Shown here in pieces: positions 8,221-16,955 of a stretch of 64,000 nt of DNA (position 1 is its first letter; the number at the start of each line of letters is the position of its first letter). Origin of the DNA: Ruegeria sp. PrR005 (GTDB lineage Bacteria > Pseudomonadota > Alphaproteobacteria > Rhodobacterales > Rhodobacteraceae); NCBI RefSeq assembly GCF_010500245.1, contig NZ_JAAGOX010000011.1, positions 496,001 through 560,000 of the forward strand, in the 5' to 3' direction. Position numbers and translations under genes: made by a program. Under the pieces are notes generated by a model. The model worked only from the letters and a program-made list of their open reading frames with translations. It had not been told where the DNA came from and did not search any database.

Positions 8221-8826
8221 ATGACCAAATCCGCGCAACTACTGGGTACCCTGATGCTGTTGTTGACAATGACCGCCTGCATCGGGATCGAGAAATACGG
8301 CAGCGCGGACTATTACGACCACCTTGTTCCCGAGGAAATCGAGGTGATCATGCCGCCAAACGCCCCCTATATCTCGGAGCAATTCCGCTATGACGGCGAA
8401 AAGATCCATCAGGGCATCGATATCTGGGGCAAGCGGGGAACGCCGGTTCTGGCGGCGGCGCCAGGCAAGGTCAGCAAGAGCTTTTACGAGCCGGCCTATG
8501 GGCATCGCATCGTCATAGACCATGGCCTGGCGCCAAATGGCGAGCGGCTTTTTACCGTGTACAAGCATCTGGACCAGCGCCTGGCGCAAGAGGGCGAAGC
8601 CGTGGCACGGGGTCAGCAGATCGCCACCATGGGCGATACTGGCGCTCTGGGCATGCTGGTGCATCTGCATTTCGAGACCATGCGCTGGTCAAGAACCAAG
8701 GGTGAAATCTATTACGATCCGCATCTGGTGTGGATGGACGGGGTCGGCCGGGTGACCTGTTTCGAAACCGGCAAGCGTTATGCGGATGAACCGTTCCGCA
8801 CGACCTATCCGGTGCGGTGCAAGTGA
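8221..8826 (+). CDS. M23-family peptidase-like lipoprotein (LytM domain)
   Basis: The start at 8221 gives a 201-residue protein with a signal peptide ending at a lipobox-like MTAC, so Cys20 is the probable lipid anchor; an in-frame start further upstream would add an atypical leader. The LytM/peptidase M23 metal ligands are present: H63 and D67 in HQGIDIWG, and H148-x-H150 in HLHFE. M23 enzymes cut peptidoglycan peptide cross-links, so this is likely a periplasmic cell-wall hydrolase. It is divergent from the methylamine operon and its ribosome binding site is weak. Confidence 0.75.
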   Translation: MTKSAQLLGTLMLLLTMTACIGIEKYGSADYYDHLVPEEIEVIMPPNAPYISEQFRYDGEKIHQGIDIWGKRGTPVLAAAPGKVSKSFYEPAYGHRIVIDHGLAPNGERLFTVYKHLDQRLAQEGEAVARGQQIATMGDTGALGMLVHLHFETMRWSRTKGEIYYDPHLVWMDGVGRVTCFETGKRYADEPFRTTYPVRCK

Positions 8827-8905
8827 CGGCCCCCAGCTGTATCCCGCATGTCCGTTTGGGTGTATTCTGGCGGCAGCATTCCGCATCCTGAAACTGGGGG
8901 GCTTG

Positions 8906-9547
8906 ATGTTTCGCGACCGGAACGATGCCGGGCGGCAACTGTTACACCGCCTGCCACCGCTCGACCCGGCCGAGACGGTGGTGATCGCCCTGCCCCGGGG
9001 CGGCGTGCCGGTGGCCGAGGTCATCGCACAGGGGATCACTGCGCCGCTTGATGTTGTTTTTGTGCGCAAGGTCGGACTGCCGGGCCAACGGGAATTGGCG
9101 GTGGCAGCGGTCACCAATGGGGATAGTCCCGTACTTACGGTCAACGAAGAGGTTGCCCGGCACGCGGGGTTGGATAGCGAACGGATCTGGGTTCTGGCAC
9201 AAGCGGAGCTGGAGACAATCGCCCGGCGGCGCGCGCAGTATCTTGGTACGCGCGTGCCCGTGCCGGTGAAAGACAAGACCGTTGTCGTCGTTGACGATGG
9301 CATCGCCACCGGCGCGACGATGCGCGCGTCGCTCAGGTCTCTGCGCAAACGCGGGGCGGCGCGGCTGATCGTGGCGGTTCCAGTCGGACCTGAGGAAACG
9401 CTGGTGGAATTGCACGGCGAGGCAGACGAGATCATCTGCCTTGCAACACCGCGCCCGTTTCGGGCGGTCGGCCTTCATTACCAGAGGTTCGATCAGGTGA
9501 CGGATGAGGAGGTAATTGCCGCCTTGTCCCGCGCGACGGCGCGTTAG
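8906..9547 (+). CDS. Phosphoribosyltransferase-family protein
   Basis: A 213-residue protein. The ATG at 8906 is preceded by a GGGGGG ribosome binding site; longer in-frame versions overlap the upstream lipoprotein gene. The signature VVVVDDGIATGATM is the PRPP-binding motif of type I phosphoribosyltransferases, and IALPRGGVPVAEVI is the matching N-terminal strand-loop. This subgroup is often annotated as a predicted phosphoribosyltransferase and its substrate is not established. It is convergent with the GST gene, 7 bp away. Confidence 0.8.
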   Translation: MFRDRNDAGRQLLHRLPPLDPAETVVIALPRGGVPVAEVIAQGITAPLDVVFVRKVGLPGQRELAVAAVTNGDSPVLTVNEEVARHAGLDSERIWVLAQAELETIARRRAQYLGTRVPVPVKDKTVVVVDDGIATGATMRASLRSLRKRGAARLIVAVPVGPEETLVELHGEADEIICLATPRPFRAVGLHYQRFDQVTDEEVIAALSRATAR

Positions 9548-9554
9548 GCGGGGC

Positions 9555-10184
9555 CTACTTCTGCGCCGAAGGGCGTGCCTTGATCGCCTCATACCAGGCC
9601 TGCGTGGCTGCATGCCCCTCGGGAACGCGCATTTTCACCACTCGCGCGAAATCGACAAAGACAAAGGTCGAGATATCGGCCAGCGTGAAGTGGTCGCAGG
9701 CGATGTAGGCGCTATCGGACAGGCGCTCTTCCAGCAGGTCGAAAAACCGTCCGATCCGATCAAGTCCGCGCTGCGCCAGTTCCGGGATCTGGGCATAATT
9801 CGCCGGCCCGGGAATGGCACGGTCCGCGAAGGCGGGGTGCGAGTTGCGCAGCGCCTCGGCGACGGGCATCCCGCCCTGCTGCTCGGCAATCGCGTTCCAC
9901 ATCATCACCAGACCCTTTTCATCGGCCGTGCGCCCCATCAAAGGCGGCTCGGGAAACTGCGCCTCGAGATAGGCGGCAATTCCCAGATTCTCGGTCAGGA
10001 CCGTGCCTTCGTCAGTCACCAGAACGGGGATCGTGGCGCGCGGGTTGACGGCCTTGAACGCGGGCAACAACTGTTCGCCCTTGGCGATCGAGATGTCGCG
10101 GGTTTCGATCGTCAGCCCTTTTTCGGCGATGAACATGCGGGCGCGGCGCGGGTTCGGCGCGGTGGAGCAATCGTAGAACAGCAT
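9555..10184 (-). CDS. Glutathione S-transferase family protein
   Basis: A 209-residue cytosolic protein with an N-terminal thioredoxin-like GST domain (MLFYDCSTAPNPRRARMFIAEKG, cis-proline loop ATIPVL, then the glutathione-binding TENLGIAAYLE) and a helical C-terminal domain. GSTs conjugate or reduce small electrophiles with glutathione; the specific substrate cannot be read from sequence. It is a monocistronic minus-strand gene. Confidence 0.85.
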   Translation of the reverse strand: MLFYDCSTAPNPRRARMFIAEKGLTIETRDISIAKGEQLLPAFKAVNPRATIPVLVTDEGTVLTENLGIAAYLEAQFPEPPLMGRTADEKGLVMMWNAIAEQQGGMPVAEALRNSHPAFADRAIPGPANYAQIPELAQRGLDRIGRFFDLLEERLSDSAYIACDHFTLADISTFVFVDFARVVKMRVPEGHAATQAWYEAIKARPSAQK

Positions 10185-10281
10185 GGCGTGCGTCTCCTTC
10201 TGGCTTGCGGCAGAATAGGCACGGCGCCGCGCCCGCGCCTAGGGATACGCGCGCGTGACCCTACGGCAGATCACCCCGGCG

Positions 10282-10785
10282 TTATCCGCGCCGGTAGATG
10301 AAACAGCGCCCTTCGACCGCGCCGGGCGGCAGCGGCAGTTCCTCCAGCCCTTCGAAATACATCCGGTCGCTCGACACCATCAGCCCGCCCGGCGCCAGAT
10401 GCGGTTCGACAAGGGGCGAGATCATGCGCGCGAACTTGTCGTTCTTTTCGCGGTTATGGCCGCCCAGATCGGCGTGGATCAGGCTGGCGACCGGACCCGA
10501 GCGGGTCAGCGTGGCGGGAAGTGTTTCCCGGATATCGCCCAGAACCAGCCGGTCATCGGGCGGGGTGGAATCGGGATGCGAGGCGACGGCGCGTTCAAAG
10601 ACAAAGACATCGCGCCCGGATATGTGCTGGGCCAGGTGGTGATAGGTCCGGCCGTTGCCCAGCCCCAGCTCGTAAACCGGGCCCTCCATCGCGGCGGTCA
10701 GCGCGATGGCGTGATCCAGGCAGGCCCGCTGCGACACCATCCGGTCGATGAAAAGGTCCAGGCGGCTTTGTTCTGTCCGGGTCAC
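10282..10785 (-). CDS. Small SAM-methyltransferase-like protein (paralogue of 26856-27332)
   Basis: With the GTG start at 10785 (GGAG 9 bp upstream) the protein has 167 residues; a longer in-frame version to 10875 lacks such a site. The glycine-rich motif YELGLGNGRTYHHL resembles the SAM-binding motif I of class I methyltransferases, followed by the RAVASHPDSTPP block. The same blocks occur in the protein at 26856-27332, so these are paralogues. They resemble a short methyltransferase family known from roseobacters. The substrate is unknown. Confidence 0.7.
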   Translation of the reverse strand: MTRTEQSRLDLFIDRMVSQRACLDHAIALTAAMEGPVYELGLGNGRTYHHLAQHISGRDVFVFERAVASHPDSTPPDDRLVLGDIRETLPATLTRSGPVASLIHADLGGHNREKNDKFARMISPLVEPHLAPGGLMVSSDRMYFEGLEELPLPPGAVEGRCFIYRRG

Positions 10786-11020
10786 GTCGGCTTTCTCCAC
10801 TGTGGCACGGGCCTGTGGTACCCGTGCGCCCCTCATGCCAAATTGCTTGGGCCAATGGTAGCCGAAGATACACACATTCTCCCTTTTTCGTGAGGTCAGT
10901 CTTGAAATTGAGGTTTGACGAACCGGCTCCGGTCGCGCGACAGTGCTGTTATAAAAAGAAGATCGCTGGGGGTACTGAAGAGATTATGTCGTTTTCTGGC
11001 CAGTCGGGTGGGACACCTGA

Positions 11021-12793
11021 ATGACCCCTTTGTTGTCTGTTGAAAACCTCAGCATCGGCTTTGGCGCTGCGGAACCGGCTGTCCGGGGCGTCAGTTTCGA
11101 AGTCATGCCCGGTGAAACCCTGGCCCTTGTCGGGGAATCCGGGTCCGGCAAGACAATCTCGTGTCGCGCGATTTTGCGCATCCTGCCCAAGGCGGCCCAG
11201 ATTCGCACAGGCCGTGTCATCCTGAATGGCGAGGACGGGACGACGATACTGTCGGACCTCAGCGAGCGGCAGATGCGCCGCATTCGCGGCAATCGCATCT
11301 CGATGATCTTTCAGGAACCGATGCGCTCGCTGTCACCGCTGCACAAGATCGGCAACCAGGTGAGCGAGGTGCTGTGGCTGCATCGCGGCGCCAGCGAGCG
11401 GCAGGCGCGGCGGACCGTCATGGAACAGTTCGAGCGCGTGGGCTTTCCCGACCCCGAACGCGCCTATAACTCCTACCCTTTCGAGCTGTCGGGCGGCATG
11501 CGGCAGCGGGCGATGATCGCCATGGCGATGGTTGCCAAACCCGATCTGCTGATCGCGGACGAGCCCACAACGGCGCTGGATGTGACCACCCAGGCGCAGG
11601 TGCTGGGCCTGATCAAGGATCTTCAGCGCGAAACCGGAATGGCGCTTATCCTGGTCACCCATGACCTCGGCGTAGTGGCGAATATGGCCGAAAAGGTCGT
11701 GGTCATGCACAAGGGGCGCGTCATGGAAAGCGGCACCGCCGCCGCGATCCTGCGGGCGCCCGCGCACCCCTATACGCAACAGCTGTTCGATGCGGCCCCT
11801 GCCATTCCGGATGAACAGATCGTTGGCTTGCCCCCGTCGCAAGAGGATCTGATCCTCGAGATGAAGGCCGTGTCCAAGACCTATACCATGCGGTCGGGCC
11901 GCGGCTGGAAAGGCGAAAAGCTTATCTATGCCTGTCGCGGGGTGGATTTCAAACTGCCGCGTGGCCGGACATTGGCCATCGTCGGTGAAAGCGGCTCGGG
12001 CAAGACCACCGCGGCGCGGATCGCGCTGGGGGCGGAACCGCCGGACCCGGGCGGAGAGGTGCTGTTTCGCACCCGGGCCGGGGCCGACCCGCTGACCGTG
12101 CACAAGATGGACCGCACCCAGCGCACCGCGTTCCAGCGTCAGGCACAGATGGTGTTCCAGGACCCGTTCAGCTCGCTCAGCCCGCGCATGCGCATCCAGG
12201 ATGCGATGACCGAACCGCTGGAAATTCACCAGATCGGTACCCGCGCCGAGCAACGCGAGCGGGCCTCGGAAATGCTGTCGCGGGTGGGACTGAACCCCGA
12301 CATGCTGAAACGCTATCCGCACGCGTTTTCCGGCGGCCAGCGTCAACGCCTGTCCATCGCTCGGGCCATGATGCTCGATCCGTCGATGATCGTCTGCGAC
12401 GAGCCGACCTCGGCGCTGGATGTGTCGGTGCAGGACCAGATCCTGTACTTGCTGGAAGAATTGCAAGAGACACTGAAGCTGTCTTATCTGTTCATCAGCC
12501 ATGACCTGGCCGTGGTGGCCCGCATCGCGGACGAAGTGGCCGTCATGCGCCAGGGGCTGGTGGTCGAACAAGCCCCGCCCGAAACGCTGTTCCACAATCC
12601 GCAGCATCCCTATACCAAGGCGCTGATCGCAGCGCAGCCCGAACCGGATATCGACCGCCCCATCAACCTGAAACTGGTCGCGCTTGGCGCAGGGTCCCCG
12701 GATACCTGGGCCGAAGCCTTCCGTTTCACCGACTCCGTGATACCCTCGCTGGTGGAACTGGAGCCAGGACACAAGGTACGTTGCCATGTTTGA
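11021..12793 (+). CDS. Peptide/opine-type ABC transporter, double ATP-binding protein
   Basis: A 590-residue protein with two complete ABC ATPase domains in one chain, equivalent to a DppD-DppF fusion. Each half has Walker A (GESGSGKT), a signature (ELSGGMRQR in the first half, [10 protein letters not shown] in the second) and Walker B ([12 protein letters not shown] and [11 protein letters not shown]). Each half ends with an oligopeptide-permease C-terminal extension ([16 protein letters not shown]). It energises uptake through the two permeases downstream. It is the first gene of a four-gene operon and its stop overlaps the binding-protein start. The 235-bp gap upstream should hold the promoter. 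Confidence 0.9.
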   Translation: MTPLLSVENLSIGFGAAEPAVRGVSFEVMPGETLALVGESGSGKTISCRAILRILPKAAQIRTGRVILNGEDGTTILSDLSERQMRRIRGNRISMIFQEPMRSLSPLHKIGNQVSEVLWLHRGASERQARRTVMEQFERVGFPDPERAYNSYPFELSGGMRQRAMIAMAMVAKPDLLIADEPTTALDVTTQAQVLGLIKDLQRETGMALILVTHDLGVVANMAEKVVVMHKGRVMESGTAAAILRAPAHPYTQQLFDAAPAIPDEQIVGLPPSQEDLILEMKAVSKTYTMRSGRGWKGEKLIYACRGVDFKLPRGRTLAIVGESGSGKTTAARIALGAEPPDPGGEVLFRTRAGADPLTVHKMDRTQRTAFQRQAQMVFQDPFSSLSPRMRIQDAMTEPLEIHQIGTRAEQRERASEMLSRVGLNPDMLKRYPHAFSGGQRQRLSIARAMMLDPSMIVCDEPTSALDVSVQDQILYLLEELQETLKLSYLFISHDLAVVARIADEVAVMRQGLVVEQAPPETLFHNPQHPYTKALIAAQPEPDIDRPINLKLVALGAGSPDTWAEAFRFTDSVIPSLVELEPGHKVRCHV

Positions 12794-14702
12794 ATTGCCC
12801 CGACGATCCTTTTCGCTTGCGTTGACACTGGTGCTTGCCGGGCTGTCATCGGCAGGCGCCCAGTCGCTGCCGCCGTTGCAGGAGACAACGTTTTGGGAGC
12901 CCGAAGTGCAGGCCGGAGATCTGCCGCCGATCGACCGGCGTATCCCCGAGGAACCCTTGATCGTAGATCTCGAAGCCAAGGGGCGGGAATTCGGCACGCA
13001 GGGCGGTGTGATGCGCACCATGATCACCCGCTCCAAGGACGTGCGCCAGATGGTGGTCTATGGCTATGCCCGCCTGGTCGGCTACAACGAGAAGTACGAA
13101 CTGGTGCCGGACATTCTCAACGCGTTCGAAAACGAAGGGAACCGCAAGTTCACCCTGCGTCTGCGCAAGGGCCACAAATGGTCGGATGGCAGTGCCTTTA
13201 CCTCGGCCGATTTCGAATACTGGTGGAAGGACGTCGCCAACAATCCGCTTCTAAGCCCCGCAGGCCCGCCCGATTTCCTGCTGGTGAACGGCAAGCCGCC
13301 GCGCGTGAGCTTTCCCGACGAAACCACGGTGGTCTACGAGTGGGACGACCAGAACCCCAGTTTCCTGCAATCGCTCGCACAGGCAAGCCCGCCGTTCATC
13401 TATCGGCCCGCCGAGTTTCTGAAACAGTATCACGAAGACTATGCCGACCCGGCCAAGCTGGCCGCCGAGGTCGAGGACCACAGGGTCAAGAGCTGGGCCG
13501 CGCTGCACAACAAGCTGGACAATATGTACCAGTTCGACAATGCGCAGTTGCCGACGCTACAACCCTGGATCAACGCCAGCGAAGGCAAGAAGATCCGCCA
13601 CAACTTTGTGCGCAATCCTTATTATCACCGCATCGACGCACGAGGGGTGCAGCTCCCGTATATCGACATCGTCGAGATGGAGATCGTGGCCCCCGGCCTG
13701 GTCGCCGCGAAATCCAACGCTGGCGAGGTCGACCTTCAGGGGCGCGGGCTGGACTTCCGCGATGCCTCGATCCTGAAAAAGGGCGAAGCGACGGGGAACT
13801 ACAAGACCGTTTTGTGGCAAACCGGGGTCGCCTCGCAGATCGCCATCTACCCAAACCTGAACTATGAGGATGACGCCTGGCGCGCGATTTTGCGCGATGT
13901 GCGGCTGCGGCGCGCCCTGTCGCTGGCGATCGACCGGGCGTCGATCAACCAGGCCCTGTTTTTCAAGCTGGCCAAACCGGGCGCGATGACGGTGCTGCCC
14001 GCCTCACCCTTCTACAAGGAAGAGAACCGCAATGCATGGGCCGCGTTTGATCCGGCGCAGGCCAACGCGCTGCTGGATGAAATGGGTCTGGACAAGCGGG
14101 ACGGCAACGGCACCCGCCTGTTGCCCGACGGCCGCCCGATGGAGCTGGTGATCGAAACCGCGGGCGAGCGGCAGGAGGTGGAGAACGCCCTTCAGATCGT
14201 GACCGACACGTGGCGTGAGATTGGCGTGAAGCTGATCATGCGGCCACTGGACCGGGACATCCTGCGCAACCGTGTCTTTGCCGGAACCACCATGGCGTCG
14301 GTCTGGTTCGGCTGGGACAACGGCATTCCGCAGGCCTATACCTCGCCCGCCTATCTTGCGCCGACCGACCAGGTGTTCCTGGCCTGGCCGAAATGGGGCC
14401 AGTATTACCAGACGGCAGGCCAGGTCGGAGAACCGCCCGACCTGCCGGCAGCCCAACGCCTGATGGAGCTGCTGGCGATGTGGGATACCGCGGCCGATGA
14501 TGCGCAGCGCGCGGCCGCCTGGACCGAAATGCTGGCCATTCACGCCAGCGAAGTCTACGGTATCGGCATACTGGCCGAAGCGCCGCAGCCTATCGTCGTA
14601 TCCAACCGGATGCGCAACGTGCCCAAGAAGGGCATGTGGGCCTGGGACCCCGGTGCGCATTTTGGCGTGCACCGGATGGATGAATTTTTTGTCGTGGACT
14701 GA
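12786..14702 (+). CDS. ABC transporter periplasmic substrate-binding protein (family 5)
   Basis: A 638-residue protein with a Sec signal peptide ([20 protein letters not shown], cleavage probably after AGA) and the family-5 extracellular solute-binding fold: FTLRLRKGHKWSDGSAFTS is the family hallmark, followed by LRRALSLAIDRASINQ and a long C-terminal lobe. Family members bind oligopeptides, opines, nickel or oligosaccharides. At over 600 residues it is longer than DppA/OppA and fits the subgroup found with large 5-TM and 6-TM permeases. The start overlaps the ATPase gene by 8 bp. The ligand is unknown. Confidence 0.88.
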   Translation: MFELPRRSFSLALTLVLAGLSSAGAQSLPPLQETTFWEPEVQAGDLPPIDRRIPEEPLIVDLEAKGREFGTQGGVMRTMITRSKDVRQMVVYGYARLVGYNEKYELVPDILNAFENEGNRKFTLRLRKGHKWSDGSAFTSADFEYWWKDVANNPLLSPAGPPDFLLVNGKPPRVSFPDETTVVYEWDDQNPSFLQSLAQASPPFIYRPAEFLKQYHEDYADPAKLAAEVEDHRVKSWAALHNKLDNMYQFDNAQLPTLQPWINASEGKKIRHNFVRNPYYHRIDARGVQLPYIDIVEMEIVAPGLVAAKSNAGEVDLQGRGLDFRDASILKKGEATGNYKTVLWQTGVASQIAIYPNLNYEDDAWRAILRDVRLRRALSLAIDRASINQALFFKLAKPGAMTVLPASPFYKEENRNAWAAFDPAQANALLDEMGLDKRDGNGTRLLPDGRPMELVIETAGERQEVENALQIVTDTWREIGVKLIMRPLDRDILRNRVFAGTTMASVWFGWDNGIPQAYTSPAYLAPTDQVFLAWPKWGQYYQTAGQVGEPPDLPAAQRLMELLAMWDTAADDAQRAAAWTEMLAIHASEVYGIGILAEAPQPIVVSNRMRNVPKKGMWAWDPGAHFGVHRMDEFFVVD

Positions 14703-14715
14703 CGGAACCGGCTGA

Positions 14716-15744
14716 ATGGCAATCCTGCGCTACTCGTTTTACCGGTTTGGAACCATGCTGCTGACGCTGTTGGTGGTGTCGGTTCTGGTTTTTGTCATCA
14801 TCAACCTGCCGCCGGGCGACTATCTGTCGAACCAGATCAACGAGCTCAAGGCATCGGGGCAATCCGCCGGTGTGGCCAAGGCCGAGTTTCTCAGGAAGGA
14901 ATACGCGCTCGACCGCGCCCTGTGGGAACAATACATGATCTGGATGGGCTTCATGCCCGGCCCGCACGGGTTTTCCGGGATGATCCAGGGCAATTTCGGC
15001 TGGTCCTTCGAGTTCGACCGGCCGGTGTCGGATATCGTTGGCGACAGCCTGTGGCTGACGGTGCTGGTCAACATGGCCGCGGTCGTCTTTGTCTATGCCA
15101 CAGCGCTGCCCCTGGGGGTGATCGCCGCCGCCAAGGCGCGGACCTGGGCCGACTATACATCGGCTTTCGTCGGCTATCTGGGGCTTGCCACGCCGAACTT
15201 CCTACTGGCACTCATCCTCTACTACTACGGCCGCAAATACCTCGACATTCCCATCGGCGGTCTGATGGACCCCGCCTTCGAGGGCCAGCCGATGAGCTGG
15301 GCCAAGATCCAGTCGGTGCTGGTGCACCTGATCGTGCCGACCATCGTGATCGGCACCGCCGGCGCCTCGGCGATGATGCAGCGGCTGCGCGCCAATATGC
15401 TGGACGAGCTGGGCAAACCCTATGTCGAAACCGCCATCGCCAAGGGCATGTCGCCCAGCCGCATGCTGGCCAAGTACCCCCTGCGGGTCGCCTTCAACCC
15501 GTTCGTGGCCGATATCGGCAACCTGTTGCCCTCGATGGTCTCGGGCTCGGTTCTGGTCTCGGTGGTGATGGGCTTGCAGACCATCGGCCCGACCCTGCTG
15601 ACCGCGCTGAAAACCCAGGATATGTTCCTGTCCGGCTTCGTGCTGATGTTCGTGGCCTTGCTGACCCTGATCGGCACCATGATTTCCGATATCCTGCTGG
15701 TCATGCTTGACCCGCGCATTCGATACGAGGGGCGCGACGCATGA
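14716..15744 (+). CDS. ABC transporter permease (DppB/OppB-type)
   Basis: A 342-residue integral membrane protein with an N-terminal transmembrane helix (LLTLLVVSVLVFVIINLPPGD) followed by the large periplasmic loop typical of DppB-type permeases. The binding-protein-dependent permease core contains the cytoplasmic EAA-like loop around LGKPYVETAIAKGMS. It pairs with the next permease to form the channel. It starts 13 bp after the binding-protein gene and overlaps the next gene by 4 bp. Confidence 0.88.
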   Translation: MAILRYSFYRFGTMLLTLLVVSVLVFVIINLPPGDYLSNQINELKASGQSAGVAKAEFLRKEYALDRALWEQYMIWMGFMPGPHGFSGMIQGNFGWSFEFDRPVSDIVGDSLWLTVLVNMAAVVFVYATALPLGVIAAAKARTWADYTSAFVGYLGLATPNFLLALILYYYGRKYLDIPIGGLMDPAFEGQPMSWAKIQSVLVHLIVPTIVIGTAGASAMMQRLRANMLDELGKPYVETAIAKGMSPSRMLAKYPLRVAFNPFVADIGNLLPSMVSGSVLVSVVMGLQTIGPTLLTALKTQDMFLSGFVLMFVALLTLIGTMISDILLVMLDPRIRYEGRDA

Positions 15745-16892
15745 CCCATCTGCCTGACGGGCGCTTTGTCGATGACGAGCCGTATGACCCGCAACAGTCG
15801 ATCCTGGAGCTGGAACGGCGCGACCTGGACGCGCCCAACTGGCTCTTGGTCTGGCGCAAGTTCCGCACCCACAAGCTGGGTCTGGTCTCGGGCGTCTTTC
15901 TGCTGCTGAGCTACCTTTTGCTGCCCTTCATGGGCTTCATCGCGCCCTATTCACCGAACTACCGGAATGCCGACCATCTCTATGCGCCGCCACAGTCCGT
16001 CCGCTGGGTACATGAGGGCGAATTCATCGGCCCGTTCATCTATCCGATCACCGCCGAGGCGGACCTGGAGACCTTTCAGTGGAAGTTCATCCCGGACGAA
16101 AGCAACCCGCTTCGCATTCCGTTCCTATGCAAGGGCGACAGCTATAAACTCTTTGGCCTGATCGAAAGCGAAACGCACCTGTTCTGCGCCCCCGAAGGCG
16201 CGACCCTGTTCCTGTGGGGGTCCGACCGGCTGGGCCGCGACGTGTTCAGCCGCATCCTTTATGGCGCGCAATTGTCGCTAACGGTGGGCCTGATCGGGAT
16301 TTCGGTGTCGTTCTTTCTGGGCATCCTGTTCGGCTCGATCGCGGGGTATCTGGGCGGCAAGACCGACTGGCTGATCAACCGGATGATCGAGATCCTGCGC
16401 TCGCTGCCGGAATTGCCGCTGTGGCTGGCACTGTCGGCGGCGGTGCCATCGAACTGGTCGCCGGTGGCCGTGTTCTTCATCATCTCGGTGATCCTGGGCA
16501 TCCTCGACTGGCCGGGACTGGCCCGCTCGGTCCGGGCCAAGTTCCTGTCCCTACGCGAAGAGGAGTACGTGCGCGCCGCCGAGATGATGGGTGCCAGTTC
16601 GGCCCGCGTGATCCGGCGGCACCTGCTGCCCAACTTCATGTCGCATCTGATCGCCAGCGCCACCCTGTCGATCCCGGCGATGATTCTGGGCGAAACCGCG
16701 CTCAGCTTCCTCGGGCTTGGCCTGCGAGCGCCTGCGGTAAGCTGGGGGGTGATGCTGAACGACGCACAGAACCTGGCAAGTATCGAGCTTTATCCCTGGA
16801 CCGCGATCCCGATGCTGCCCATCGTCGTGGTGGTGCTGGCCTTCAACTTCCTGGGCGACGGGTTGCGCGACAGTCTCGACCCCTACAGCTGA
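15741..16892 (+). CDS. ABC transporter permease (DppC/OppC-type)
   Basis: A 383-residue permease. It has a cytoplasmic N-terminus ahead of the first helix (VFLLLSYLLLPFMGFIAPYSP), a large periplasmic insertion (about residues 70-150, with two Cys), and the permease core with the EAA loop REEEYVRAAEMMGASSARVI. The motif WGSDRLGRDVFSRILYGAQLSL is characteristic of DppC/OppC proteins. Its stop is followed by a strong inverted repeat that ends the operon. Confidence 0.88.
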   Translation: MTHLPDGRFVDDEPYDPQQSILELERRDLDAPNWLLVWRKFRTHKLGLVSGVFLLLSYLLLPFMGFIAPYSPNYRNADHLYAPPQSVRWVHEGEFIGPFIYPITAEADLETFQWKFIPDESNPLRIPFLCKGDSYKLFGLIESETHLFCAPEGATLFLWGSDRLGRDVFSRILYGAQLSLTVGLIGISVSFFLGILFGSIAGYLGGKTDWLINRMIEILRSLPELPLWLALSAAVPSNWSPVAVFFIISVILGILDWPGLARSVRAKFLSLREEEYVRAAEMMGASSARVIRRHLLPNFMSHLIASATLSIPAMILGETALSFLGLGLRAPAVSWGVMLNDAQNLASIELYPWTAIPMLPIVVVVLAFNFLGDGLRDSLDPYS

Positions 16893-16913
16893 TCAAGAAA
16901 CGGACGGGCACGG

Positions 16914-16948
16914 GGGCCCAAGATTTTTCGCCGAAGAATCTTGGGCCC
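16914..16948. terminator. Bidirectional terminator between permease and mscS-like genes
   Basis: GGGCCCAAGATT and AATCTTGGGCCC form a perfect 12-bp stem with an 11-nt loop, between the two convergent stop codons. It is well placed to end transcription from both sides. Confidence 0.8.
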
Positions 16949-16955
16949 GTCGGGA

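Noticed and set aside
10815-11024. Small plus-strand frame (69 residues) upstream of the ABC transporter.
   Set aside because: It has no convincing ribosome binding site or domain and overlaps the methyltransferase 5' region; it is more likely part of the promoter and leader.
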